From: Ephydatia muelleri
Taxonomy: Eukaryota; Porifera; Demospongiae; Spongillida; Spongillidae
NCBI GenBank assembly: GCA_013339895.1
Contig: JABACO010000001.1
Location: 14,387,604-14,451,603, forward strand
DNA length: 64,000 bases
Direction of reading: 5' to 3'
The translations under genes and the position numbers were made by a program. The notes below the pieces were generated by a model, which was given only the letters and a program-made list of their open reading frames with translations, was not told the origin of the DNA and made no database searches. Below are positions 45,760 through 56,341 of this stretch, one piece after another; position 1 is the stretch's first letter, and each line of letters begins with the position of its first letter.

Positions 45760-46740
45760 GCTAATGCCCCACCCTCTCCAACTGAATCCGCCCCATGCAC
45801 ATGTAGTTTTCGCCACAATACGATTTAAAGCGGGTGTCGCTCTTCATAGCATGGGATTGGGGTCCCTATTCGTATCCACGGAGCTCGCTGGGAGCAATCA
45901 GCACTGCGAACAAAGGCCGGGTTCACTGCGTATCAAATTACGTTGTTGTATTCGTATATAAATACGCACCTCTTAATGTTTATACTCAGCGTATGCATGT
46001 ATAACAACCACAGCTAAGTGACCAAGTAACAATGGAATCATGCCAGCGCACGTCTTTTTGGACTGATAGCAATTTCCCTGTATGTAACTAATTTAGGAAA
46101 ACGAAAGACACAATACAAAACGCAAAAATTTTACTTACAGATCCGTTAAAAGGGCTAACAGGCTTCCATTGTATCGTTCCGCCTCTGAAGTGCGCCGAAG
46201 TAGTCAAATGAAGAAGAGCTACAAAGAATGTCGCTTGATAAACACGAGTCTCCATTTTCACAGCGAAATCGTTACATGGGCATGGTAACGTCTCATCACG
46301 TGACCTTACCCGTCGCTTTGATGTAGGCGGATACCGTTGAAATCAATTTCAACAGGCCGTCTGTGGACTTACTAGGGTGGACTGTATAGCGTCTCTTTCC
46401 CCATCACCCCGTCACGTATTTATAAGTTATATTTCGTCTCTCCGGTAAATGATCGTCAAGGTATTATTATTATTTTTTATTGTGTGCTGCATGAACATTT
46501 TTACCCACACACAGTGATTAACATTAACCATATCATAGTGCATCAAAAAAGTTCTTCCACCACGAAGTTAATTTACATACTTTTTCGCCAGGAGCACATA
46601 GGTGTACCTCATTGATATCCATAAATAGCTAGCTTATTGTAACTGTTACGTCATCATCTACCTTGCTGGACAGCTCTCTCGGGGGCAGACTCAGCCGGGA
46701 TGTATTGATGTAAGTAGACCTTTGGACACTGCCCCATGCC
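45760..46740 (+). repeat. segmental duplication block A, copy 2
   Basis: Direct copy of 29185-29335 joined to 33607-34565. The junction at 45917-45920 (aaagg-CCGG-gttcact) has a single CCGG and no Ginger element, a natural empty site. It also lacks the gypsy element. It contains the second signal-peptide exon. Confidence 0.9.
46139..46255 (-). CDS. signal-peptide exon of an HFRGGTI-family protein, copy 2
   Basis: Same structure as the exon at 33847-33963: ATG at 46255, 39 codons, donor GTAAGT. The only amino-acid change I see is Ser21 to Ala (TTSAHFRGGTI). Conservation of frame, signal peptide and donor suggests that it is recent or under selection. No separate downstream exons for this copy were found in the window, so it may be an orphan first exon, an alternative first exon, or the start of a gene extending elsewhere. 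Confidence 0.75.
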
Positions 46741-47086
46741 CCACCTTCTGACTTTAGCATCTACATGTCTGGCTTGCATGCTGTTAAGGATCCGTTACGC
46801 GCTAGCGCAATGTCACCGGACAGAGTTTCCACTAACAGCCAAATACACTAAGCAAGACTGAGCATACACAATTACAACTCGTTTTTAACTTCATGCAACA
46901 CAAGGTAGTCCGCATCAGTACACAATGAGGAATGTTCTGGAAGGTCGGGCCGCTCCTATTCAGTAGCTTATCAACACCTCCATTCAGGTGATATCTGTCC
47001 GGATACGACTCTCTGGGAAGGGTTGACATCGTAGCTAGCCTGGGGCCCTGACACATGCATGTCACTGAATTGCATGTACAGTGTGC
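46741..47086. other. no gene recognised
   Basis: No supported coding region. Short shared words (tttagcatctacatg, catgcatgtcactgaattgc) also occur at 39260-39320, so this is probably more duplicated sequence. Confidence 0.35.
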
Positions 47087-47545
47087 CAGCTTGACCCCCT
47101 GGGACACCATTCTTTAACTTGTCGCCATGCCGGGGATGTGGTGACACGACACAACTGCATAATTACGTGATTGTATTGCTGACTTTTGCCGTCGTGCCCA
47201 CCTTTCTCCTCTTTTGGAGCAAGGTTGTGGTATTGGTCCAGTCAAAGACAGATCACGCCCAACTGACATTTTAATACCAAACTGGTCACTGTCTCGATCT
47301 GCAGCATTTGACATCAAGGTTATACATCCCCTCAATAATTCATTGATTAGATGCTGGTCAGACCTCAGGTGCCTCGTAGTGGAGGCATATGGAGGCTGGG
47401 GAATCACTGCAAAGGAAACATTCACAAGAATTGCTAGGCACTTGGCCCCATCCACTCCCACTCATCCAATACTGAAATGCTAAATACAATATATTGTCGC
47501 CTCGGCACGCGGCAAAATGCCCGAGCTACCTGGCTCGATTGGCAT
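47087..47545 (+). pseudogene. RLE-type non-LTR retrotransposon C-terminus (restriction-like endonuclease)
   Basis: The first bases repeat the CCHC-knuckle region of the 1.2-2.2-kb fragment (QLDPLGHHSLTCRHAGDVV). After a frame change this is followed by GCGIGPVKDRSRPTDILIPN and SLSRSAAFDIKVI, then LVVEAYGGWGITAKETF. RP-x-D, then D-I-K, fit the PD-(D/E)xK-like endonuclease that R2-type elements use to nick target DNA. Stops and shifts (after HN, and around 47150-47210) make it a remnant. The first Cys pair is missing at the left edge. Confidence 0.65.
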
Positions 47546-48970
47546 CATTTTCTTGTATATTGTTATTTGGCTGTTATTATGAAATTTCAATTCGTCGAAA
47601 TTCATGGTTCTTTTTTGCAATATGGATTTAAAAATTCTACCTACAAATGAAATATAAATGTGCACGAACTACCATTTTGCATCCATGTGACAGACGCGGG
47701 GACGAAGTAAGGGTATAGCAATAGGGTGCATGTTTTTGAATGGAACAGCAGCAAACAAGTTCGCGAAACGATCTAGGTTTGTGGTAGCCGCCGTTAAAAC
47801 TGATAATAAATCGTTTCACATACAGCATGAAGAGTGTTTGCAGCCTCTGTATTAGGAATCAACACATCCAATGATGCTGCGCACATTCACCACTGCTATT
47901 TTATTACTGGTAAGGACGACGTGCCCAGCACCTTCCTACTACAATCCCTTATATGGTGTGACCAGGAAAGCTTCCCAAACAGTCCCGTTTATTTTCGATT
48001 GCGGGTTGCATACTACTGACCAATGACAAGTTGCGAAGCAGAGAGATCGTTTTTTGGTTTCCAAAGATTGAAAAGCCTTCGTGCCCACCTTTCTCCTCTT
48101 TTCAGCAAGGTTGTGGTATTGGTCCAGCCAAAGACAGATCACGCCCAACTGACATTTTGATACCAAACTGGTCACTGTCTCGATCTGCAGCATTTGACAT
48201 CAAGGTTATTCCCTCAATAATTCATTGATTTCAGATACTGGTCAGACCTCAGGTGCCTCGTAGTGGAGGCATATGGAGGCTGGGGAATCACTGCAAAGGA
48301 AACATTCTCAAGAATTGCTTGGCCATCCACTCCCACTCATCCAATACTGAAATGCTAAATACAATATATTGTCGCCTCGGCACGCGGCAAAATGCCCGAG
48401 CCTCCTGGCTCGATTGGCATCATTTTCGTGACTTCTTGCATATTGTTATTTGGCTGTTATTAGAAATTATTAATTTCTATTTGTCGAAATTCATGGTTCT
48501 TTTTTGCAATATGGATTAAAAAATTCTACCTACAAATGAAATATAAATGTGCACGAACTACCATTTTGCATCCATGTGACAGACGCGGGGACGAAGAAAG
48601 GGTATAGCAATAGGGTGCATGGTTTTGAATGGAACAGCAGCAAACAAGTTCGCGAAACGATCTAGGTTGTGGCAGCCTGCCGTTAAAACTGATAATAAAT
48701 CGTTTCACATACAAGCATGAAGAGTGTTTGCAGCCTCTGTATTAGGAATCAACACATCCAATGATGCTGCGCACATTCACCACTGCTATTTTGTTACTGG
48801 TAAAGACGACGTGCCCAGCACCTTGCTACTACAATCCCTTATATGTTGTAACCAGGAAAGCGTCCCAGATAGTACCGTTTATTTTCGATTGCTGGTTGCA
48901 TAATACTGACCAATGACAAGTTGCGAAGCAGAGAGATCGTTTTCTGGTTTCCAAAGATTGAAAAGCCTTC
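47194..48970 (+). repeat. tandem duplication, unit about 887 bp
   Basis: Unit 1 is 47194-48080 and unit 2 is 48081-48970, both starting gtgcccacctttctcctctt and ending ttgaaaagccttc. Each holds the endonuclease remnant in its first third. The rest (ggcaaaatgcccgag, cagacgcggggacgaag, gtgcccagcacctt) is of unknown nature. The copies differ by small indels. Confidence 0.85.
48110..48437 (+). pseudogene. second copy of the restriction-like endonuclease remnant
   Basis: Same sequence as at 47.2 kb, with GCGIGPAKDRSRPTDILIPN and SRSAAFDIKVI again recognisable, frame-broken after IPSIIH. It arose by the 887-bp tandem duplication, so it is not an independent insertion. Confidence 0.6.
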
Positions 48971-49062
48971 TCCGCTCCAGTATGGGTTAGGGTGTGTAAC
49001 CGGTTATCAGGTTATTCGGGTTATTCGGATATTCGCAAAAACCTATCCGTTCGAATAGCAAT

Positions 49063-49246
49063 CACTGCGCCACAGCATTTAGTATGCAGAGCTGTGCAGA
49101 GTCTGCATACCAACCATATGCAGATGAGTATCATTGAAGTGTTCATATGCAGACGTCTGCATATGAACACTTCAATGATACTCATCTGCATATGGTTAGT
49201 ATGCAGACTCTGCACAACCCTGCATACTAAATGCTGTGGCGCAGTG
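49063..49246. mobile_element. 184-bp palindromic CACTG element inside the hAT MITE
   Basis: Nearly perfect palindrome centred at 49154/49155. Ends are CACTGCGCCACAGCATTTAG and complement. It is absent from the sister MITEs, which read tagcaatttagcatt (or tagcaacttagcatt) at this point. The flanking AAT on both sides (49060-49062 and 49247-49249) gives a 3-bp target duplication. CACTG ends with a 3-bp duplication fit the CACTA/EnSpm superfamily (inference). Frames in it on both strands are palindrome artefacts. Confidence 0.88.
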
Positions 49247-50333
49247 AATTTAGCATTATTCGGAAAAATCGATTAGTAAATTTTATCTATTCGGAATAAC
49301 CGGTTTATGTTTCTCCATTCGGAGGTACTTAGGTATTCGTCGTCAGCATCGACAATTCGCCCATTATTCGAATACCATTTTATACCGATATCCGGATATG
49401 ATGAGTATTTCATAATTAGAGTTATATATGTAACATACGACATTGTTGTTTTTACTTACATGCAATGTGGAAAGCGATTAATAATTTGATAGGTATTGAG
49501 TAAATAGATAGTAATATAATACAAAATATTTAATGTGCATCAATTGGGGATACAAAATATACAGCGTAATGCTTTTATCGTCGTCTTCAAGTAAGTAAAA
49601 GTTCATTAGGTATATGCCACGAGTTGTTTTTAAATGTAGTAGCAATAAATTTATGTACCGGTACTAGTATTGCATTGTTTTATTGTACAGTGGTACGAAG
49701 TGAGCATATCTGATTATTGCTCTAGCGAGTGAAATAGAATGACAGACTTCTCACCCACTTCAAGTAAGTAACGCGCTCTGTTTGAGTATGTGTAGGAATT
49801 AGAGAGCATTACGCAATCGTACTAATGAGAAGTTTCATATGCATTTAGCGAGAACGTGAATGGAGTGTTGTTGGATGATTGTAAGTGGAGTACGTGATTG
49901 AGGTGATGTGGGGTGAGTTTTTCATGGTGATGTCTGGCCTCAGTGGTTAGTGTTGGATGGTTAGGTTTACATTACTATTGATATGTACAAGTGCATGGTA
50001 AAGTCATACAATCTATTAAACTATTTGGCAAACACATGCTACTGTAGACCTTTGTGTCTGTGTTTTCAACTGACATAAATAGCTCTCTAGTTTGGGTGCG
50101 AGACCAGGTGGATTTCTGTGCAGACATAATATCTTTTCAGTGTGCATTCCACAAGCACCATAACCTGAATAACCTAGGTATTCGGCAGGAAATTTGGCAA
50201 AACCTATTCGGAAAAATCGATTTTGTTTTTTAAACTATTTGGAAAAAACGATTTTCAAGTCCACAAAAACCTGAAAAATCGATTAGTGTTTTAAAAGTAT
50301 TCGGAAAAATCGATTTTCATTATGCAGGGGAGG

Positions 50334-51527
50334 TAGGGTGTGTAACCGGTTATCAGGTTATTCGGGTTATTCGGATATTCGCAAAAACCTATCCGTTCGA
50401 ATAGCAATTTAGCATTATTCGGAAAAATCGATTAGTAAGTTTTATCTATTCGGAATAACCGGTTTATGTTTCTCCATTCGGAGGTACTCAGGTATTCGTC
50501 GTCAGCATCGACAATTCGCCCATTATTCGAATACCTTTTTATACCGATATCCGGATATGATTTTCAAATGAGTATTCATAATTAGAGTTATATATATAAC
50601 ATACGTCACTGTTGTTTTTACTATTTATACATACATGCAATGTGGGACGACATCGGAAGCAATTAATAATTTGATAGGTATTGAGTAAATAGATAGTAAT
50701 ATAATACAAAACATTTAATGTGTATTACCGGTAATTGGGGATGCAAAATGTACAGCGTAATGCTTTTATCGTCGTCTTCATGTAGGTAAAAGTTCATTAG
50801 TATATGTCACGAGTTGTGTTTATATGTAGTAGCAATAAATTTATGTACCGGTACTAGTATTGCATTGTTTTATTGTACAGTGGTACGAATTGAACATATT
50901 GAGTATTGAGCTAGCGAGTGAAATAGAATTACAGACTTCTCACCCACTTCAAGTAAGTATACGGGCTCTGTTTGAGTATGTATAGGAATTAGAGAGCATT
51001 ACGCAATCGGGAAGTTTCATATGCATTTAGCGAGAACGTGAATGGAGTGTTGTTGGATGATTGTAAGTGGAGTACGTGATTGTAGGTGATGTGGGGTGAG
51101 TTTTAATGGTGATGTCTGGTCTCAGTGGTTAGTGTTGGATGGTTAGGTTTACATTACTATTGATATATACAAGTGCATGGTAAAGTCATACAATCTATTA
51201 AACTATTTGGCAAACACATGCTAATGTAGACCTTTGTGTCTGTGTTTTCAACTGACATGAATAGCTCTAGTTTGGGTGCGAGACCAGATGGATTTCTGTG
51301 CAGACATAAATTATCTTTTCAGTGTGCATTCCACAAGCACTATAACCTGAATAACCTAGGTATTCGGCAGGAAATTTGGCAAAACCTATTCGGAAAAATC
51401 GATTTTGTTTTTTAAACTATTCGGAAAAATCGATTTTCAAGTCCACAAAAACCTGAAAAATCGATTAGTGTTTTAAAAGTATTCTGAAAAATCGATTTTC
51501 ATTATGTAGGGGAGGTTACACACCCTA
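50334..51527. mobile_element. inner hAT-type MITE (copy 2)
   Basis: 1194 bases starting TAGGGTGTGTAACC and ending GGTTACACACCCTA. The 8-bp target duplication is AGGGGAGG (50326-50333 and 51528-51535), which is sequence of the outer MITE just before its terminal repeat. It is the same family as copies 1 and 3, nested exactly in copy 1. Confidence 0.93.
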
Positions 51528-51555
51528 AGGGGAGGTTACACACCCTAGTATGGGT

Positions 51556-51859
51556 GATAGCATTAGCATGATGAACAATCTGTATCGTTAATACACACGA
51601 AGTTGAAGAAATTTTGATCGCGAAGGCTGTATGACAAAGTGCATAATGTACATGTACATGTAGCTACATGCATGTGCGTTCATGTTGTTCATGTTGTTAT
51701 GTTGAGTAATAAGTAGTAATCTCATATCAACAGCTGTGCTTACATGTATTTCATGTAATCTTCATGTTAAAAAAGTGCCTTGCTAATGACTAGATCAAAT
51801 ATCTTCTGAAATGCACAAAGTAAAAATACGAAAGGTAATACTGCAAAATTAAATGTACT
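51556..51859. other. no gene recognised
   Basis: AT-rich sequence between the MITE cluster and the gypsy LTR. No coding or repeat structure noted. Confidence 0.4.
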
Positions 51860-52200
51860 TGTAGCTGGAATAGAAGAAGTGACGATACTGTACCGAATAT
51901 GAAGAGCACTTTATTAACCTTTTCACGCGGGCAACAGAGCAATATTGCGCCGCAGGTGCTATACTAAAGCCACTCTGTTTATCTAAACAGTTAACACCTT
52001 GCAGTCAACAACATATTGATCAGTTGTTTCCTGGTCATATAGTGCTAGCTACGTTTTCCTGCAACACGCAACACTTCACAGTGGTTTTGTAGCAATCCAA
52101 GTGTTTCATCCAATAAGATCGTACAGCACGTCATTAAATACCCTCAGGTGTAAACACTGCGCATGTCCATAATAAGAGCAGCTATAGCGCATGCGCTACA
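51860..52200 (-). repeat. 3' LTR of the minus-strand gypsy element
   Basis: On the minus strand it starts TGTAGCGCATGCGC directly after the purine tract aggaggggggatag, and ends at CTACA (51860), giving a 341-base LTR with TGTAG/CTACA ends. It contains AATAAA (near 51911), a plausible poly(A) signal. The 51860 boundary is inferred from the inverted ends, since no second LTR is available for comparison. Confidence 0.65.
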
Positions 52201-52227
52201 CTATCCCCCCTCCTAGTGAATCTGTCT

Positions 52228-55188
52228 CTAGTCAAAAATGTTTGTTCCAAATCTGTCCGGCCGACTCCTTAATCTTTTCGACTGTCGGAGAAGTGGCAAT
52301 GGCTCCACTGGCGGCTGTTCCTGCTGATCATCCCGAGGCTCCACTTCATGTTGCTCCTCCTGGCGCTCTGGCTCGAGATTATCCTCTTGAAGAGCAATCT
52401 CCAAGTTGTCATCTTCAGTTTCCTCAGCATCGGATACATCTGATTCCTCAGCCTCAGAAAAAACAGCTGCATCACGTGGTGCGGTTGTCCCTTGTTCGTA
52501 TGTACCTCCCCGTGCACACGGCTTCAACCTGTCAAAATGAACAACAACTTTCTTGCGAGTGGAGTCCCTGTGTTGGATCAAGTATAACACATTACTGAAC
52601 ACTTTCACAACTTTATATGGACCCTGCCAATAAGAGTGTAATTTAGCCGATTTCCCCCTGGGCACAGCAGGACAATACAACCAAACCCATTCACCAATCC
52701 CATACAGCCTTCCCGTCCGTCTGCGGTCATACACCATCTTCTGACGGCGCTGCCGCCAACCTAACCGTTCTCGCACCCTCTCATACGCAGTATCCAGTCG
52801 AGCTCTCAAATCTTTGCTATATTGGTGTACCGGCTGAGGTGGAACATTTGGAGGCAACCCAAGCATGACATCCACCGGCAGCCTGGCCTCACGTCCGAAG
52901 AGGAGGAAATATGGCGTACACCCAGTGGACTCCTGCACACTTGTACGATAGGCTAGCATCACTGCTGGAATACAAAGGTCCCAATTCTGTTCATCCTCCC
53001 TCGATGCAATGCTAAGGAGATCAAGCAAAGTTCGATTAAAGCGTTCGACCAGCCCATCAGATTGCGGGTGATAAGGCGTAGTCCTTGTCTTCTGAACTCC
53101 CAACAGCAAACACACTTCCTTAAACAGGGCGGACTCAAAGTTCCTCCCCTGATCGGTGTGCAGAACATCAGGGGCTCCAAACCTGCTGACAAAATGACTA
53201 ACAAACACGTTAGCAATAGTTTTTGCTTCCATGTTAGGTATTGGATAAGACTCCACCCATTTTGTAAAATAATGCCCTAACACTAGAATGTACTTGTTCC
53301 CTCTATCCGTGAGCGGCAGAGGACCCAGGATGTCCATGGCCACACGCTGGAATGGGCCACCAGCCAACACCTGCTGCATTGGGGCACGATTGCGCCGTGG
53401 AGGTGACTTCCGTGCCGCACACAATTCACAAGCTCGACACCAGTCTTCGATGTCATGGCGCTGACCCGGCCAGTAAAAACGGGAACGGACTTTCTCCAAA
53501 GTCTTGAACATTCCAAGATGGCCACCACTGGGAGAGCTATGAAGTTGCTGCAGGACAGATCCTATCCAACTCCGAGGTACTACCAACTGAAGATGTTTAT
53601 TGCAACCCTTTCCCGGAACATCTTCCCACTGTCTAAACAGAACCCCATCCCGAACTACCAGGTGTTTATACTGTGCCCACAATGTCTGCAGAGTGTAACT
53701 GCCCTCACTTGGCAAAGCAGCTGGTGGAGACGAGTTTTCTATCCAGGAAATTACCCTTCGAAGATCAGCATCAGACCCCTGCATCTCCTTAGAGTTCTCC
53801 AGTGGCAAAACGGAGAGGCCTGCCTCAGAATGCACATTCGATCCAGACCACAAATTACCACCGTTACCATTAACGGCCCCAAACGCATTGTGGAACAAAC
53901 ACGGCATGGCAATGCCATTGTGCATACCACACTGCTTACACTGGATCCTTGAAAGGGCGTCTGCATTGCCATGACGAAGACCTGGACGATGAATAACATC
54001 AAAATCAAATTCAGCAAGAATCTCTAGCCACCTCGCCACCTGGCCCTGGGGGTCTTTAAAACTACGTAACCAACGAAGCGCGCTGTGGTCGGTGCGAACA
54101 ATAAACCTTCGTCCCCATAGATAAGCCCGAAACTGACGAACTGACCATACCAATGCCAACAACTCACGTCTCGTTGCACAATATTGGCATTCCGCCTTTG
54201 TAAGCACCCTACTAGCATATGCGATCACCCTTCCGTCGTCCAAGTGTGATAGTACTGCTCCAACACCCTCCTGACTGGCGTCAGCATCAACCACAAATGT
54301 TCTGTCGAACTGTGGGAAGGATGAAATAGGGGGCGAAGCTAACTTACCCTTTAAAGCCACAAATGCCTTATCACACAGTTCAGTCCAGTGCCAGGGTTTG
54401 GATTTTTCTGTTAGTGCATGAAGAGGAGCAGCGGTGTCTGCAAAATTGCGAATGAATTTCCTATAATAGGAAGCAAACCCCAAGAACTGTCGCAGGCTTT
54501 CATGGTCAGTGGGCGTAGGCCAGTTTTCGACGCACTTGATCTTGTCAGCATCCGCAGCTATACCCTTCTCTGAAACCACGTAGCCCAGATACCGCACACT
54601 CTTGCAAAGCAGATGGCATTTGCTAGGCTTGATCTTCAGCCCCGCCTCCTTAAGCCTCTGTAGCACCTCTGTAAGCCGCTGCAAGTGCTCTTCCACCGTT
54701 CGACTAAAAATGATGATATCATCAAGGTATACCAAGCATGTTACCCAACTGAGTCCTGCCAGGACCATACTCATTAACCGCTGAAACGTGCTTGGAGCGT
54801 TCGTTAGTCCGAACGGCATTACTCGGAACTGATTTAGACCAAACGGAGTGATGAACGCAGTTTTCTCCTTGTCCGCAGGATCCATTTCTACCTGCCAGTA
54901 GCCACTTGCCAAATCTAAGGTTGAAAACCACTTGGAGCCGGATAAAGTGTCCAGAGCATCATCAATCCTGGGAAGAGGGTGCACGTCTTTTTTTGTTACG
55001 CTATTCAGGCGACGAAAATCTACACAAAACCTGTATGAACCGTCCTTTTTCCTAACCAGAACAATAGGCGAGGCCCATGCTCCTCCGGACGGCTCTATTA
55101 TCCCCTGTTGGAGCATTCCCTGGATCATTTTCTGTACCACGTCACGTTGATGAAACGGAAGCCTCCGCGCCGGCTGATGAACAGGGGG
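52228..55188 (-). CDS. Ty3/gypsy Pol: reverse transcriptase, RNase H, integrase (no stops)
   Basis: Open for about 985 codons on the minus strand. Counting from the GTG at 55140: RT with PLPRIDDALDTL, LDLASGYWQ and YLDD at 138-141; RNase H with VVDADASQEGVGAV (Asp285) and TRRELLALVW; integrase with H-H-C-C (GGHLGMFKTL, CELCAARK), AMDILGPLP, HTDQGRNF and GLVERFNR (35 residues between the last Asp and Glu); then GEWVWLYCPAVPRGKSAKL, with WQGPYKVVK as the GPY/F motif, and an acidic, Gln-rich tail ending at 52228. Upstream of 55140 the frame continues PPVHQPARRLPFHQRDV to the MITE boundary at 55196. The true polyprotein start is in the 56-57-kb part. This half has no inactivating change that I can see. 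Confidence 0.93.
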   Translation of the reverse strand, partial: PPVHQPARRLPFHQRDVVQKMIQGMLQQGIIEPSGGAWASPIVLVRKKDGSYRFCVDFRRLNSVTKKDVHPLPRIDDALDTLSGSKWFSTLDLASGYWQVEMDPADKEKTAFITPFGLNQFRVMPFGLTNAPSTFQRLMSMVLAGLSWVTCLVYLDDIIIFSRTVEEHLQRLTEVLQRLKEAGLKIKPSKCHLLCKSVRYLGYVVSEKGIAADADKIKCVENWPTPTDHESLRQFLGFASYYRKFIRNFADTAAPLHALTEKSKPWHWTELCDKAFVALKGKLASPPISSFPQFDRTFVVDADASQEGVGAVLSHLDDGRVIAYASRVLTKAECQYCATRRELLALVWSVRQFRAYLWGRRFIVRTDHSALRWLRSFKDPQGQVARWLEILAEFDFDVIHRPGLRHGNADALSRIQCKQCGMHNGIAMPCLFHNAFGAVNGNGGNLWSGSNVHSEAGLSVLPLENSKEMQGSDADLRRVISWIENSSPPAALPSEGSYTLQTLWAQYKHLVVRDGVLFRQWEDVPGKGCNKHLQLVVPRSWIGSVLQQLHSSPSGGHLGMFKTLEKVRSRFYWPGQRHDIEDWCRACELCAARKSPPRRNRAPMQQVLAGGPFQRVAMDILGPLPLTDRGNKYILVLGHYFTKWVESYPIPNMEAKTIANVFVSHFVSRFGAPDVLHTDQGRNFESALFKEVCLLLGVQKTRTTPYHPQSDGLVERFNRTLLDLLSIASREDEQNWDLCIPAVMLAYRTSVQESTGCTPYFLLFGREARLPVDVMLGLPPNVPPQPVHQYSKDLRARLDTAYERVRERLGWRQRRQKMVYDRRRTGRLYGIGEWVWLYCPAVPRGKSAKLHSYWQGPYKVVKVFSNVLYLIQHRDSTRKKVVVHFDRLKPCARGGTYEQGTTAPRDAAVFSEAEESDVSDAEETEDDNLEIALQEDNLEPERQEEQHEVEPRDDQQEQPPVEPLPLLRQSKRLRSRPDRFGTNIFD

Positions 55189-55196
55189 GGTGTCAC

Positions 55197-56341
55197 TAGG
55201 GTGTGTAACCGGTTATCAGGTTATTCGGGTTATTCGGATATTCGCAAAAACCTATTCGTTCGAATAGCAACTTAGCATTATTCGGAAAAATCGATTAGTA
55301 AATTTTATCTATTCGGAATAACCGGTTTATGTTTCTCCATTCGGAGGTACTTAGGTATTCGTCGTCAGCATCGACAATTCGCCCATTATTCGAATACCTT
55401 TTTATACCGATATCCGGATATGATTTTCAATCGATAATTATATAACATACGTCGCGTCACTGTGGTTTATACTATTTATACATACAAGCAATTTATAATT
55501 TGATAGTTATTGAGTAAATAGATAGTAATATAATACAAAATATTTAATGTGCATTAATTGGGGATACAATATATACAGCGTAATGCTTTTATCGTCGTCT
55601 TCAAGTAAGTAAAAGTTCATTAGGATATGCCACGAGTTGTGTTTGTATGTAGTAGCAATAAATTTATGTACCGGTACTAGTATTGCATTGTTTTATTGTA
55701 CAGTGGTACGAAGTGAGTATTGCGCTAGCGAGTGAAATAGAATGATAGACTTCTCACCCACTTCAAGTAAGTATACGCGCTCTGTTTGAGTATGTATAGG
55801 AATTAGAGATCATTACGCAATCGTACTAATGGAAAATTTCATATGCATTTAGCGAGAACGTGAGTGTTGTTGGATGATTGTAAGTGGAGTACGTGATTGT
55901 AGGTGATGTGGGGTGAGTTTTTAATGGTGATGTCTGGTCTCAGTGGTTAGTGTTGGATGGTTAGGTTTACACTACTATTGATATGTACAAGTGCATGGTA
56001 AAGTCATACAATCTATTAAACTCTATTTGGCAAACACATAGACCTTTGTGTCTCTGTGTTTTCAACAGACATGAATAGCTCTAGTTTGGGTGCGAGACCA
56101 GGTGGATTTCTGTGCAGACATAAATTATCTTCTCAGTGTGCACTCCATAAGCACCATAACCTGAATAACCTAGGTATTCGGCAGGAAATTTGGCAAAACC
56201 TATTCGGAAAAATCGATTTTGTTTTTTTAACTATTCGGAAAAATCGATTTTCAAATCCACAAAAACCTGAAAAATCGATTAGTGCTTTAAAAGTATTCGG
56301 AAAAATCGATTTTCATTATGCAGGGGAGGTTACACACCCTA
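55197..56341. mobile_element. hAT-type MITE (copy 3) inserted in gypsy pol
   Basis: 1145 bases, ends TAGGGTGTGTAACC and GGTTACACACCCTA, flanked by an 8-bp target duplication GGTGTCAC (55189-55196 and 56342-56349). Removing the element and one duplication copy reunites the gypsy frame in phase (INSGDT then PPVHQPARR), which proves that the gypsy element was there first. Internal repeats are the same as in copies 1 and 2. It lacks the CACTG palindrome. Confidence 0.95.

Larger units (their letters stand above)
48988..51547. mobile_element. outer hAT-type MITE (copy 1), interrupted by copy 2 and a palindrome
   Basis: Starts TAGGGTGTGTAACC (48988) and ends GGTTACACACCCTA-type at 51547, with the 8-bp target duplication GTATGGGT on both sides (48980-48987 and 51548-51555). 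Its body is 48988-50333 plus 51536-51547; copy 2 sits inside its right terminal repeat. The 8-bp duplication and the TAGGG end fit hAT-superfamily elements. No transposase is encoded. The interior contains repeated attcggaaaaatcgatt words, especially towards the right. Confidence 0.92.

Noticed and set aside
45646..45828. Short plus-strand frame MFLIPLEIMSESDPDAEQAIAL
   Set aside because: The paralogous copy at 29.2 kb does not keep the frame, and no splice structure supports it.
47637..48714. Repeated frame YVKRFIISFNG... as a conserved duplicated gene
   Set aside because: It lies in the 887-bp tandem duplication, so repetition is not evidence of selection, and it has no domain or splice signals.
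48992..49276. Overlapping near-identical frames on both strands (HTNHMQMSIIEVF...)
   Set aside because: Artefact of the 184-bp palindrome, which reads the same on both strands.
48988..51547. A pair of short direct LTR-like repeats
   Set aside because: The repeats are whole MITEs with inverted ends and 8-bp target duplications, not LTRs.
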